64,000 nucleotides of DNA from Acanthosepion esculentum (lineage: Eukaryota; Mollusca; Cephalopoda; Sepiida; Sepiidae). The translations under genes were made by a program, and so were the position numbers. This document shows, one piece after another, positions 12,651-23,125 of this stretch (the stretch's first letter is position 1; each line of letters starts with the position of its first letter). The notes under the pieces are model-generated. The model saw only the letters and a program-made list of their open reading frames with translations. It searched no databases and was not told where the DNA came from. The DNA is taken from positions 147,754,683 to 147,818,682 of the forward strand of contig OZ038478.1 of NCBI GenBank assembly GCA_964036315.1, in the 5' to 3' direction.

Positions 12651-12885
12651 TGTTATGGTCCAGGTTAGGACGAAGGAAGATCAACACGAACACAAGTGTA
12701 GAAATACCGAAGATATATTACACGGAATAATAATACAAGATGTGGAAGGTGTTAGTATGACTGTCAGTCTGGTTTGGAGTGAACTACTATCGGCTCGACT
12801 CGATTCGTCCCTCTCTCTTGAGAGGCGTAGTATACATAATGTTAGAAAGAGTTAATTCTGTATTTATAGGTAAAGACCCATAACA
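12651..12885 (-). repeat. 3' LTR of the gypsy element (235 bp)
   Basis: On the minus strand it begins TGTTATGG and ends CCATAACA, giving the 8-bp terminal inverted repeat and TG...CA ends of an LTR. Immediately upstream on that strand is a purine-rich tract (TTGGGAGGG-like, 12896-12886), the expected polypurine tract. Its internal wording (ACGCCTC..AAGAG, GTAATATATC, TGTGTTCGTGTT, CTGGACCAT) matches the solo LTRs at 19576, 60330 and 62695, so all four look like one extended family. Confidence 0.85.
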
Positions 12886-12917
12886 CACCCTCCCAAGCTT
12901 TTAACTCGCAGGGGCCT

Positions 12918-14084
12918 TTAATATTTTTTCCTCTTCGGATTAATCACCAAAGGGTCTGTAAATTTTCTTTTTCTGCTTGATTTCCGCGGTTCTGAAATTG
13001 CTTGAGGCCTTTGCATATTGAATGTGTCAAATATTGTGTACATTACTTCCTCCTCCCGAGGTAGACCGTTAGAATTCTCTAAAAGCCTCTTTCTGATATG
13101 ATTTAAGTGCCTTTTATGCGAGAACTTCGGACCTTGAATTATGTAAATCACGTTCCCGATACGTTTCTCTATTGTACCTGGCTCCCAATAGGATGTGTTG
13201 TTTTTAAACATTTAAAAAAAAACTTTCTCCCCTGGGTTAAATTTTCTTTTTGGTACAAACGACGTTGGTGATTGCTTTGTCTGTTTTGGCAGTAATTTGT
13301 CGAATACCGATCTAATTTTTCGGGCGAACATTACTTCCGCCGGCGATAATGCCGATGGCGTAGTACTGTTCGGTGTAATTCTATACACTTGCAAGAATTC
13401 TTGTAAAGCCTTTTCTGTTGGTACCTCATAAGCTTTACTTAGTGCTCTTTTTAATGTATTTACAAACCTCTCCGCTTGCCCGTTTGATCTTGGGTGATAT
13501 GGCGGAGATTTGATGTGTTTCACCGGAAAAGATTCACAAAATTCTTGAAAATCCGCAAATGTAAATTGTGTCCGATTATCGGTGACTATAAAATCAACCA
13601 CTCCGAAACAAGCAAACAGCCCGTGAAGGCAATTTATTGTCATCTCAGAAGTAGGTTTTCTACAACGAAATACTTCTGGTTATTTGCTGTAACTGTCTAC
13701 TACAGTGAAATAGTAGAAACTCTGTAATGGACCTGCGAAATCTACATGGATTCTCGACCACGGTCGATCTGTCTTAGGCCATGCCTTATGAGTGATCGGA
13801 GGTGCATTGGCTGCTAAGGAACAGCCCTTGCATTTTTCCACCATATGTATAATATATTGATTCATGTTTGGCCAGTACACGTAACTTCGCATTAAGGATT
13901 TAATCCTGTTCTTTCCTGGGTGGCCCATGTGAAAATCCTTGAGGATTCGGCTTTGTAGCGTTTTCGGGGTTACTACTCTTTCATAATATATCAGAACATT
14001 ATCACATAACGAAAAACTGTCTGATATCTGCTTATCTTTTCCTACAATTGTTGTTTTCGTTTCCTTTATAAATTCGCCATACAC
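12918..14084 (-). pseudogene. Gypsy integrase with C-terminal tail
   Basis: The N-terminal part (14084-13680) shows the HHCC zinc finger: FHMGHPGKNRIKSLM with YVYWPNM and CKGC, followed by the first catalytic Asp in HVDFAGP. The core continues in another frame at 13643-13212 with VTDNRTQF (second Asp) and SNGQAERFV (catalytic Glu). A third segment, 13211-12918, carries a GPY/F-like part (VIYIIQGPKFSHKRHL) and a basic tail ending PKRKKY. At least two frame breaks separate the segments; the second lies at an A-rich run near 13212. The three acidic residues themselves are preserved. Confidence 0.9.
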
Positions 14085-14309
14085 TACTTCGTTTCTTATT
14101 TCCTGTAATGTAACGGGGAGGTCTCGAATTGTACTACATAATGATGTTCTAATATCGTCTTCATATCGTAGAGCTGCAATTACGGAATCTTCTTATGGCT
14201 CCGTTTTCTTTGGTATTAGTCTCGAAAGATCATCTGCATGCCCGATTTTGTTTGATGGAAGGTACTCCAATTTAAAGTTATAGTTTAATAAAATCGTCCC
14301 CTATCTTAG

Positions 14310-14599
14310 CTATCTATTAGCAGTGTAGACAGGTAGAACTTTCTTTGATCCAAATATTGTCAATAACCGCTTGTGGTCCGTCTGTAAGGTGAAAAATCTA
14401 CCGTAAATATATCCGTGGAATCTTGTAACCGCAAAAATAGTCCCCAATGTTTCTTTTTTGATTTGCGAGTAACTTTTTCCGGCTGGTAGCAACGTTCTTG
14501 ACGCATGGCGATGGGTTTTAGTGTCCCATCCGGCATTTTATGAAGTATACATGCCCCAACACTATAGGCACTCGCGTCTCTCGCGACTATTATTTCCAA
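14310..14599 (-). pseudogene. Gypsy RNase H domain, frameshifted
   Basis: The first frame reads ARDASAYSVGACILHKMPDG, a decayed version of the gypsy RNase H start (D.S..G.GA.L). The second frame reads KKETLGTIFAVTRFHGYIYG and LQTDHKRLLTIFG, the usual helix and TDH(K) motifs. The two frames overlap near 14490-14360, so a single indel splits the domain. Confidence 0.85.
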
Positions 14600-14633
14600 T
14601 ATTGGATCATAATGCGCTAAAATAAATCTGCTC

Positions 14634-15460
14634 TTAGAGACTTAATGATTTTTTCGAATGTTTTCTGACATTCATATGACCATTCCAAACTTTTTCCTTC
14701 TTCAACAGATCGTTTAGGGGTGCGCGTAATTTGTGCATGTTAGGAATAAATTCTTGATAATAATTTACTAAGCCCAAGAAGCTTTGCAACTCGGCTAAAT
14801 TTTTTGGAACCGGCATTTTTTTTATTGCCATGGCTCTTTCTGGGTCTGGTCTTCTTCATTCTTCGTCAATAATATGGCCCAGATATTTTATCTCCTTCAT
14901 AAAGAAGTCACATTTATTTTCCTTTGCCTTAAAACCGTATTTTTGTATCTGCCTGAAAACCACTTGAACGTGTTCCCTGTGTTGTTCAATATTTTTGCTA
15001 TTTATCAGTTTGTCATCAAGTTATGCGATCGTGAAATCCAGTCCGCCTAGCATAGTGTCCATTATTTGCTGAAATATCGCCGGCGCAACCTCGATCCCGA
15101 ATGGTAATATCTGGAACTTATATCACCCTTTATTTGTGTTTATGCACAACAACCTCGAGCTTTCCTCATCTACTGGTACTTGTAGGTATGCTTCGCTCAA
15201 GTCTATCTTTGAGAAAAATATTCCTCCGTTCAACTTTGTGAAAACTTCCTCTAGACTAGGGAGAGGATAGTGATAATCCTTAATCGCTGCATTTAATCCC
15301 GTCGAGAAATCAGCGCATACTCGTATCTCACCCGATTTCTTTTTCACGTAAACCGTAGGTACGGTCCATTGACTATATTCCACCTTTGTCAATATACCGG
15401 TTTTCACGAGTCTATCCAACTCTTCGTCTATTTTTTCTAATGATGCGAAAGGTACATTTC
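14634..15460 (-). pseudogene. Gypsy reverse transcriptase, catalytic Tyr codon is a stop
   Basis: The 15419-15123 frame covers the fingers and palm: VPTVYVKKKSGEIRVCADFS, then FSKIDLSEAYLQVPV with the first catalytic Asp. Further on the palm motif reads FTIA-stop-LDD at about 15035-15015, where YLDD is expected, so the Tyr codon is TAA while both Asp codons remain. The thumb and connection (14831-14634) give FLGLVNYYQEFIPNM, a strong gypsy marker. Another stop lies before that segment. Confidence 0.9.
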
Positions 15461-15580
15461 TTTTCTTCTTGAAAATGGGTTGTGCATTTCTTTTCGTTCG
15501 ATTTTGGCTGCCATTCTTTTACACCTCCCGAGTCCGGCTGAAAATACGTCGGGGAAATTCTCCTTTAATTTCTCCTTCAA

Positions 15581-15907
15581 TTACTCTGCCTCGGTCGATA
15601 ACCTTTCCATTTTTTGGAAGAACGTATTTATCGGTAAATCCCAGAGGTCAAATTTCTGCATCCAGTCAGTTCCAAATAAATTTTCCGTATTTTTTAGAAC
15701 ATATATCTTTAATTTCTTGGTCATACCGTTGAATGTCACATTTGTGATAATCTCCCCCTCAAATTTGATTTTTCTATCGTTTACCGACCTGGCTGTTTTA
15801 TCTGTTCTCAACATGGTCGGTTTGTTTAATTTCTTCCACGTCTGTAAGCTAATAATGGTTAAATCTGACCCGGATTCTAATTGAAATCTGATTTTTTTGT
15901 TTAACAT
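15581..15907 (-). pseudogene. Gypsy aspartic protease, catalytic Asp replaced
   Basis: The frame reads IRFQLESGSDLTIIS where retrotransposon proteases have FQLDTGSD or FQLDSGSD. The catalytic Asp is a Glu codon (GAA), which should destroy activity. The rest follows the family well, with the flap and the FGTDWM segment near residues 78-83. Confidence 0.85.
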
Positions 15908-15959
15908 TTATACTTGTACGTATTTTCGTATATTTATTCCATCCGCTTGGTCAGCTCTA

Positions 15960-16913
15960 GTGACATTTACTCGGCTTTTGTTTTCTTTCTTTGTCCTACA
16001 GTGCGAACTTTTATGTCCCAATTTATTGCACGACAGACAAGTCTTATAGCGGTATGGACAATCTTTGTACTAATGCAAAGTCCCACAGCGATAGCATGGA
16101 CTGGGTGGTGGTTTCTTCTGTGGTTTCATTTGACTTTTTGTATTAAAATAATTTGTTTGGTTTGTTTTTGAGAATGGAGAAAAACGTGTTTGTCGTTGTA
16201 ATTTTCGTATGTGAGTGACGCCAGATTCTTCGATATCTCTCGAGTCCTTTTTTACGCCTATACATCTCTGACAGTCCTCAGCCAATTTTTGTAGCATCAA
16301 TTCTGATTCATTCTCTGTCTGATCTCCGCATCTTTAGTCGAAGCCAGGCCTTGGACGAATATCAAACATTTAAAATTGCCAGGGCTGAGTTCAGATAACT
16401 TAAAGTCATCGCAGCGTTTGTTTACTACTGAAGCGAATGTTATATAGTCTTCGTTATCCTTTTTTAAATTTAAATATTTCCACCTTTTGTGGAATAGTGA
16501 AGTGTTCGGACTAAATAATTCCGTTAAAAGTTTCATGACTTCCTTGAAAGTCAACTCATTCGTTTTCCTCGGTAGGATGTAGTCTACGAATTTAGTGTAT
16601 TCGCTTGACCCTAGTTTCCTCAGTAGTAGACGTACTTTTTTCGCGTCTGACCAATTCCCGCAATCAAACTCATATGAATCTTCATATCTTCTGAATTAAG
16701 CCGCGAAGGTTTTGTCTTCGTCCGGTGCATAAGTGAAGTCTTTGATAGAGTTCCATATAGCATTTTGCGAGAATGCCGCTTCATTTCCAGAATTTGTCCT
16801 TTATTTGTTACTGCCCGTAGTAGTAATTCTTGTAGTTCGTTTGTCTGTTGAATTTCCAATAGTTTTTCTTCATTTTTCTGTTGAATTTCTAATATCATAT
16901 CGAATATCATCAA
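15960..16913 (-). pseudogene. Gypsy gag: capsid-like domain and two zinc knuckles
   Basis: The N-terminus (16913 down) is a Gln/Glu-rich coiled-coil-like segment (LEIQQKNEEKLLEIQQTNEL). The capsid-like region is broken over frames and includes VRLLLRKLG- and FKCLIFVQGLAST-like parts, typical of K02A2.6-type gag. Near 16100-16000 lie CYRCGTLH.YKDC (with an internal stop) and CLSCNKLGHKSSHC. The pair has the CX2CX3HX4C and CX2CX4HX4C spacings of nucleocapsid zinc knuckles. Confidence 0.85.
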
Positions 16914-16926
16914 ACAATTTAAAAAA

Positions 16927-17226
16927 ATGCATACCTCTTCAGTACAAAATTATGAACCTGCTATATCGACCTCACAACAACTTATGGCAACATCAATGGA
17001 GACTTCATCTTCTCATCCATTAGAAATTTGTCTAGCTGTGACAGCAGAAAAATACCTGTTCACAAAGTCATATATGTCTAGAGAGGCCCCCAAACCGAAA
17101 TATTTCAAACTTCATCAAGATTACTACAAGCAGGAAATTCTATCTCACTCTATTTATTCTCTTCATAAACAATGCTATTTTGCATATACAAGAAGAGATG
17201 TGAAGAGATGGACATTGATCATTTAA
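16927..17226 (+). other. Unrecognised 99-codon frame
   Basis: An ATG-initiated frame lies just beyond the 5' end of the gypsy gag on the opposite strand. It is rich in Ser, Lys and Tyr, has no domain I recognise, and may be chance or part of an unknown repeat into which the gypsy element inserted. Confidence 0.2.
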
Positions 17227-17229
17227 ACA

Positions 17230-17985
17230 CTCCGTACCACACCCCGCCCAAATATCTACTTGTAGAAAACAGCATTTATACTTTCTTTCTCGAAGTCAGT
17301 GTACTGATTATTGTAGGGAGATGCCGATGACATACGTGTTTATAGTCGGATAAGAATTAGCTTGGACAGTATGTCAGCATTCTCAACAGAACATTCCAAG
17401 AAATAAGACTCAAGATAAATCTTTCCACATAAAGTACTATGGTGTGGGATTGAAGCGGAAAAAGCGATTTCCAACACACTGAATCTGTCATAGAAATTCA
17501 TGATATGGAATTGATAGTAAACACTGCAGATAATTCGGCGTACGGATGAGTTTTTAAAATATAGCAGATAAGGAAATTGTGTTTAGAATAGGTTGCACGC
17601 CACCGTAATTTGCTCTGAATCCAAAAACATTAACGTAATTTCACGAGTTTTGTTCTTAAATAGTCTCGGCGGATAGATGCATTCATATAGATGTCATACA
17701 TGGTGCCTAACTTGTTCAAAGTTATCTAAGTTATCAGCTGCATGCAGCTACTTTCTACGATTATTGGTAAAAAGTGGTATCAAATAATTATAACAGATAA
17801 CAGAAACCACATTACTTGGGTACTTTCAACAATAGCAGCAGCTTAGATGAATAGTAGAATTAAGATGATGACGTTCCACACTACTTCAATCAAAAGTTTA
17901 AGAAGGAAATGTCCATCAATATTGGAAATGGCAATAACAATTACTGTATTTGAGAAACCGATTTTTAACGGAATGATTTAATAAA
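17230..17985. other. Unassigned sequence between gypsy and LINE remnants
   Basis: No motif was recognised. Because an endonuclease remnant lies at 17990-18660 on the minus strand, part of this stretch may be decayed downstream LINE sequence. Confidence 0.4.
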
Positions 17986-17989
17986 TTTC

Positions 17990-18660
17990 AGCCGACCGTA
18001 ACAGTGGCTGTTCGACCAATGAATGCCAAATTTTATCTGATAAAGAAACGGCTAATATTAACCTTATCATGGTGACCTAATACCTTAGACAGATCTGTTG
18101 ATTTAAGTCTCCCAGAATGTAAATAAATTCATATGATGTGATTTGTTTGACGGTACTGTCAAGTTGAGCGTATAATTGCTCTATGACTTTGGATATGGCT
18201 TGGATTATTGGGGCATAGATACACGAAAGGATTTAAAGGCATTCCAATGTAGAGAGGCGATTAGTGAGAATTTTCTCTGTGCCACCATCTAGAGCTTCAA
18301 TAATTCGGAGGATAATCTGCTTGACAACGAATCCAAACCTGTGTTCCCTGCATCCATAGACATCTCTTCCATTCCAGAAAAAAGGTGGAGGGTTAATCTT
18401 TTAGAGATCCATTGTGCGGAAGTCACTTTTTCTGCAGAGCTACTGCGTCGGATTTCTGTTTCTGTAGATCGCAATCGATCACCGCGGTTGGACGAGCGTC
18501 GTTTATTTTTCTGAAGGTAGTGAGTTAGAAAGTTCGCATTGTCCGCAAATTCCTGTTTACGACGCGAAGAAGCAGAGTCTCCTCCTTTTTCTGCTTGCTT
18601 GGTACGTGGTTATCGATCTGTTTGCTACGTATGTTTTCAATGATGTATGCATACTGTGGC
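17990..18660 (-). pseudogene. LINE APE-type endonuclease remnant
   Basis: Minus-strand translation gives DAVALQKK (family form: AALQET), GSLKD, TFFWNGRDVYGCREHRFGFV, GGTEKILTNRLST, CIYAPIIQA and ILGDLN. These are the ordered blocks of the apurinic-endonuclease-like domain at the N-terminus of non-LTR retrotransposons, especially the group often mislabelled craniofacial development protein 2-like. The catalytic GDxN motif is kept as GDLN near 18112-18101, but the QET glutamate block is altered and several stops and frameshifts break the frame. Confidence 0.8.
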
Positions 18661-18664
18661 GAGT

Positions 18665-19570
18665 AAAGAACCTAGTGTCTAGAGGTTGTGATGATTGCGA
18701 GAATGCTCTCTCCTGTATTGTGCTATCAGCGGGTGGTAAGACTGGAGTGATATATCCATGGCACAGGCCTGGGTGATTGTATATGGAGTCCGTGAGCTAT
18801 CCAAAATATATGGCCACATTTTATGCCAAACTAACGAGATCCAAAGGAATACATGACATTACATTTGGATCCCGATTGACTTCAATAGTTGCCGGAGTTT
18901 TATTAGTGTTGGCAGCCAAATTCCATCGAGTCTCAACTTCAGATTTCCCGTTTGGATTTAATGTTATAGCCTCTTCTGAGGAAACGCACCGTTCTGCCAC
19001 TTGCACATAGCTATGGAGCCCAGTCTATTTAATTTTGATAAATGGTCCTTCACCTTAAAGGAATTGTCCATCCACCTATTGATAGGTTTTATTCTTAATC
19101 TTGCCATAATACTCACTGGAGAATATATGTAGCAGGTAAAACTGGGTTACATGGGAACTAATTCAAATTTATGAGTACATTTATAAACACGAATTTATGA
19201 AATAAATTAAGATTTAAATTAAATAAATTTAAATATACGAAGTATTAAAAATGATCACATTAGCAATGATTCATTGAGCAGTTAAATCTTCTAAATCTTC
19301 AGACCTTTTCTTTCGGTTGCAGAGCTTGCGTCTTTCGTCATCGACTGAGAAACATTAATAAATGCTTCCCTTTATGGATGATCAAAAGTGTAAAAAGTAA
19401 ACAACAATTTTATAAATCATTTTTTAATATATGGAAAATTTGCTCATGATTTTAATCTTCACTTGTTATACTCTAGTTAACTCAATACAGTGCCCAAGTG
19501 TCGCTCAGTGCAGAAGCTTATTAAATGACGTTGTTGTAAGTTTTGTGGTTAGTGTACCAAAAGTGAGTGA
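18665..19570. other. Unassigned intergenic sequence
   Basis: Overlapping opposite-strand frames at 18777-19010 show no motif. The stretch runs up to a solo LTR at 19576. Confidence 0.4.
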
Positions 19571-19575
19571 AAAGT

Positions 19576-20092
19576 TGTTACCCATAATAATAATGGACTA
19601 TTCCGTACATCATAAATACTGCGCCTCAAGAGGGAGTAGCAGTTCAGTCAGTCAGCTCTGCCTCTGAGCAGAGAGGAACCCGGACGAGGCTCCGCCGAAG
19701 TGCAGAGCCTCGTTCGGGGAGGTTGACCAATCCGATCCCGTTTATACGGGTTCCACGGGCATTTTTTTGGCCGAGCCTACCGGCTCGGGAATACCCACGG
19801 TAAACTCGGCCTTGTGCTACATCTATCCCTCGTGGGGGGGGCAGTAAATACTGTTCAGTCAGTCAGAGTCAAACAGACACAGACGATTACTGTAAGACAT
19901 TGGAATAGTGATACTTGTCGAGACAACATAATTCACTCTAACCAAATCTGATAGTCATTACTAATACTTCTACTTCTTTGTACATATTTCTGTTTGTAAT
20001 ATATCTGTGTTATTCCATACCTGTGTTCGAGTTATTCTTCATTGGTTCTACCTTGGACCATCACTGTGGTACAAGGAACCTGGGCCATGACA
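19576..20092 (+). repeat. Solo LTR of the gypsy-related family, one internal hairpin unit (517 bp)
   Basis: It begins TGTTACCCATAATAATAATG and ends GGGCCATGACA. The ends match the LTRs at 60330-61927 and 62695-63003 except for a deletion of about 10 bp just inside the left end. Flanks are AAAGT (19571-19575) and AAAGC (20093-20097), a 5-bp target duplication with one mismatch. The middle (about 19641-19861) holds one copy of the GC-rich unit that is tandemly amplified at 60407-61690. No gypsy internal sequence is attached, so it is a solo LTR. Confidence 0.85.
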
Positions 20093-20114
20093 AAAGCGCA
20101 TATTATGAGGATAT

Positions 20115-20480
20115 ATATGATAGATAAAGGTTGACCCTAGAATTGAATAGGTGAGTACTCTAGTGATTCGGAGAGTATATTTCTGGGAAACTATTCCCTG
20201 ATGCAAAATCCCTGTGGAAGAGTTTGTATGGGTTTAACTTCCACTTTACTATTGGAATATAAAAGGAATGAAGATGAGTTAACTTAAAGTATGTGGTTGA
20301 GTAAATTCTAGCTGTGAACTTATGAAATGGTGGAACTAGCGAACGTAGTTCGCTTGACCATGTAAATATTAATAAACTAGTGAGAGGGAAATGACGTTTC
20401 GTCTGTGGGTATGTGATTGTAGCGTGGAAAACAATTAATCACTTATCAGTTCTCGTGACCGCTTTTGAACACTGCTGAGG
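20115..20480 (-). pseudogene. Jockey/CR1-like LINE, RT C-terminal remnant (copy C)
   Basis: On the minus strand it reads SSELRSLVPP, then a decayed FHRDFASGNSFPE block and FNSRVNLYL, the same block order as the other LINE 3' pieces in this window. It is more diverged than the 6440 and 20590 copies. It ends next to the solo LTR at 19576-20092. Confidence 0.55.
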
Positions 20481-20589
20481 CTGAGAATTGAGGATTGGAG
20501 AAATTCAGCCTAGATGCAATATCGATACTCGATTTGTGGTCTGATCAGTCTCGTGTAGATTTAGAGCATGGTAGAAGTTGTCACGTATT

Positions 20590-21580
20590 TGTTAAAACGG
20601 AAAAAAAATGTATATTATTCGGGCTGTTTTCCTCATCCTCATTGTCATATTCACATCGTTTCGTCAGTTGTAAGCTACGGACTTCTTCAGGTGATTTGAA
20701 TTTCGAACCAAACCGATCAAGGCAAGGGGGCCACAGAAGATCCGGAGCGAGAGCAGATAGGAATGAAAAATGAAAGGATGTGGAGAAGGGAAGTGGATAG
20801 ATCAAGGCAACTGGAGATGTCGATTGACGCTACACTTAAACAGTTGGAGATTGTATTTGTCAGGGAAACAGTAATAGGGAAGGGAATTCCATAGGCGAGA
20901 TGTGCGAGACATGAAGCTATTGGAGTAAAAGAGACGTCTACATCTAACATTTTCCGTGGTGTTGGGGTGGGAGCGGGATGCCAGCCTGGTGGGGCGTTTA
21001 AATTCACGAGGCCTGGTTGACAAGCGAACGCAACTCCTCAGAGCAATTACCGTGGAAGTACTTGTAAAAAAGGCAGAGCGAGGCAACATCGCGTCTGTGA
21101 TAGAGCGACTGCAGACGAGATGACAGATCAGGACCAATCACGTTGCCTACCCGTCTCTGGATCTTATCAAGAACCCCGAGGCAAACAGCAGGGATCCCAG
21201 ACCATATATGGCAGCAATACTCCATGCAAGGGCGAATGGTCGATTTATAGACTTGAAGGATCGATTCCGGGGAGAAAAATTTCCTGGCTCGGCACAGAGA
21301 ACCAACTTTCTTTGCGGTGGCTGATGCAACTGACTCGATGTATTTGTTCCATCTTAGATCAGCAGACAGCGTGAGACCGAGCAGCCGCAGGGAGGAGCTC
21401 TCGAGAAGTTGGTCATCAGACATTGTAATGGGATGCAGGGATGGATCCTTGTGGTGGTTGATAGAGAGCAGTTTTGTTTTAGAGGCGTTAAAGTTAACCA
21501 TCCATTTCTCACCCCAGATCACAACCGATTGGAGGTCCTTTTCAATTTGAGCTGCCAGGTTAGCTTTGTCCGCCTCACTA
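20590..21580 (-). pseudogene. Jockey/CR1-like LINE, RT C-terminal half (copy E)
   Basis: The best preserved of the five copies. The 172-codon frame (21522-21004) begins near WGEKWMVNFNASKTKLLSI, the block just after the catalytic FADD motif. It continues with LRLLGLTLSADLRWNKYI, VYKSTIRPCMEYCCHIWSGI, LDKIQRR, HRRDVASLCLFYKYFHGNCS and ELRSLV. A frameshift near 21010 moves the rest (TSRLWNSLPYYCFPDKYNLQ, then LFKCSVNRHL) to another frame. The catalytic RT motifs and endonuclease are missing, so the copy is 5'-truncated near 21580. Confidence 0.9.
20600..20700 (-). repeat. Penelope terminal-repeat-like segment (1)
   Basis: This stretch shares wording with 22440-22540, an ATTATTCGG(A/G)CTGTT segment followed by TCATC..CATT.TCA and CTTCTTCAG, and so looks like a related terminal repeat. 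On the minus strand it contains CTGAAGA and, after 21 bases, GAAACG, the outline of a hammerhead ribozyme core. Helix pairing is weak here. Confidence 0.5.
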
Positions 21581-21960
21581 AACTACAAATGCATCTGAAT
21601 GAATTCCCACTAGCTATTTCGTCACGCTTTATTCATCAGGACTACGCCTTTTTACTGCAAACGAATTCTTTCGCTAAAAGACATTACAGAAGAATAGTTT
21701 CTAATGACTATGCCATAGTTACACAATTTAAAAGATCAGTAACGCCCCGTTACCGAATGATTAACCCCACGATGTTCGACTACAGCAAGCCAGCACAGAA
21801 TGTTAAGATTGTATGGATACTTGCTGGACATACCTCATATGCATACAGGCGATAGTGGGGCTGTTTGTGTGAGTATTACCAGGATCATTTTGAAGACTAC
21901 GTATCTAGTATTCCGACATTGAACTAGACGAAATCATCTTAGTTAATAAAACTCAAATAT
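21581..21960. other. Unassigned sequence with one open plus-strand frame
   Basis: A 148-codon plus-strand frame (21409-21855) covers this part, but its first half is antisense to the LINE at 20590-21580 and the rest shows no domain. I regard it as chance. Confidence 0.35.
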
Positions 21961-21964
21961 ATAA

Positions 21965-21968
<4 letters not shown>

Positions 21969-22008
<40 letters not shown>
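21969..22008. repeat. (TA)n microsatellite
   Basis: Pure TA run of about 40 bp. Confidence 0.95.
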
Positions 22009-22013
<5 letters not shown>

Positions 22014-22152
22014 TTGGACATAGCCCGACAATTTATTTAGAGACATTCAGGCCGGTAAATGTTATTTAATACTGTTTATTATAAAAACAGAGCATTTGCT
22101 TAAATACTTGTATCTATAAAAAGAACGTTAAACATAATATATAAATGTCTCT

Positions 22153-22154
22153 AA

Positions 22155-22220
<66 letters not shown>
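22153..22220. repeat. (TA)n(GT)n compound microsatellite
   Basis: A short TA run is followed by a GT run of about 48 bp. Confidence 0.95.
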
Positions 22221-22221
<1 letters not shown>

Positions 22222-22490
22222 GGGGGTTGGGATTCTATATATTTTTAAATGGATTTTATATATTCTGAAATGGAGTCACGGTAAAAAATGCCACAGTCTG
22301 AAATAGATATCGAAATAATATATAATGATTCTCGATGACATCTTCACAGGAAGATAGCGATAAAGAAAATATTTCAGCGCTTTATTAATTTATCTTTTAG
22401 TTTCTGTCTATATCTCTGAGATGAGGGATTAAGATTACTTGTAGTATTTACATTATTCGGACTGTTATACTCATCTTCATTATTCACAAT

Positions 22491-22523
22491 ATTTCGGCCG
22501 TTGTGCGCTCCGGCCTTCTTCAG
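22491..22523 (-). ncRNA. Candidate hammerhead ribozyme core (partial)
   Basis: Minus strand, 22523 down: CUGAAGA, then A, a perfect 5-bp stem GGCCG/CGGCC with a 10-base loop, then GAAA. This matches the hammerhead consensus CUGANGA, helix II, GAAA. Penelope-like elements are known to carry hammerhead motifs in their terminal repeats. I could not place a convincing helix III or a cleavage triplet closing helix I, so activity is unproven. Confidence 0.4.
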
Positions 22524-22554
22524 TTGACTGGGATTTTAGCTGACAAGGCTCTGT

Positions 22555-23110
22555 GTGCTACACGCTGAGTCGCTTTCTAGAAGATATAATGGACACATAA
22601 ATCGGAAAGTGACCATCGTATATCCGGAAATCCGCCGACATATCCAATCCAACCAGATGGTGAGCCTGGACATGGTGAGTCTCTTCACCGAGGTACCCAC
22701 GGAGGATTCACTCTCGGTAGTCAGGGACAGACTGGCCTCGGACACATCCGTAGGAGAACGGACAAGTATACCAATAGATAAGTTGATGGAGATGCTGGAT
22801 TTCTGTACGCAAACAACATACTTCGGAATGGGATTAGTGATATATCGGCAGGATGAGGGCTTAGCAATGGGCTCGACATTATTACCAGCAATGGCAAACA
22901 TATATATGGAATAACCGAGGAAATGTAATTAGAATCAACACCACTAAAGCTAACATTAGGACTGAGAAACTTAGAGGACACCTTCATACACTGGCCACAC
23001 CAGGAAGACGTTCACACTCTTTTGGGCCATGTGAACTCAATAAAAACATCGATATAGTTCACAATGTAGCGAGAAAACGACAACAAGCTTGCCTTCCTGG
23101 GTGCGCTAAT
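22555..23110 (+). pseudogene. Penelope reverse transcriptase fragment
   Basis: The frame at 22555-22914 reads MVSLDMVSLFTEVPTEDSLS (RT palm motif A with its Asp) and later TTYFGMGLVIYRQDEGLAMG followed by STLLPAMANIYME, the Penelope form of the QxxGxxMGSPLSP motif. After a frame change, the expected YVDDTF catalytic box appears as NLEDTFIHWPHQEDV, with Tyr-Val lost and only one Asp kept. Then follows NKLAFLGALISRT, the FLD-like region. Confidence 0.88.
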
Positions 23111-23125
23111 ATCTCGAACAATTCA

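Larger units (their letters stand above)
12651..16913 (-). mobile_element. Ty3/gypsy LTR retrotransposon, 5'-truncated, degenerate
   Basis: Reading on the minus strand, the order is gag (16913 down), two zinc knuckles, protease, RT, RNase H, HHCC zinc domain, integrase core and 3' LTR, which is the gypsy order with integrase last. The gag and pol style is that of the K02A2.6-like group widespread in invertebrates. A recognisable 5' LTR and primer binding site were not found upstream of gag, so the insertion seems truncated or rearranged there. Every domain carries stops or frame changes, so the copy is dead. Confidence 0.9.

Noticed and set aside
12637..12855. 72-codon plus frame
   Set aside because: It lies within the gypsy LTR on the opposite strand.
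21409..21855. 148-codon plus frame
   Set aside because: Its first half is antisense to the LINE RT remnant at 20590-21580 and the rest has no motif.
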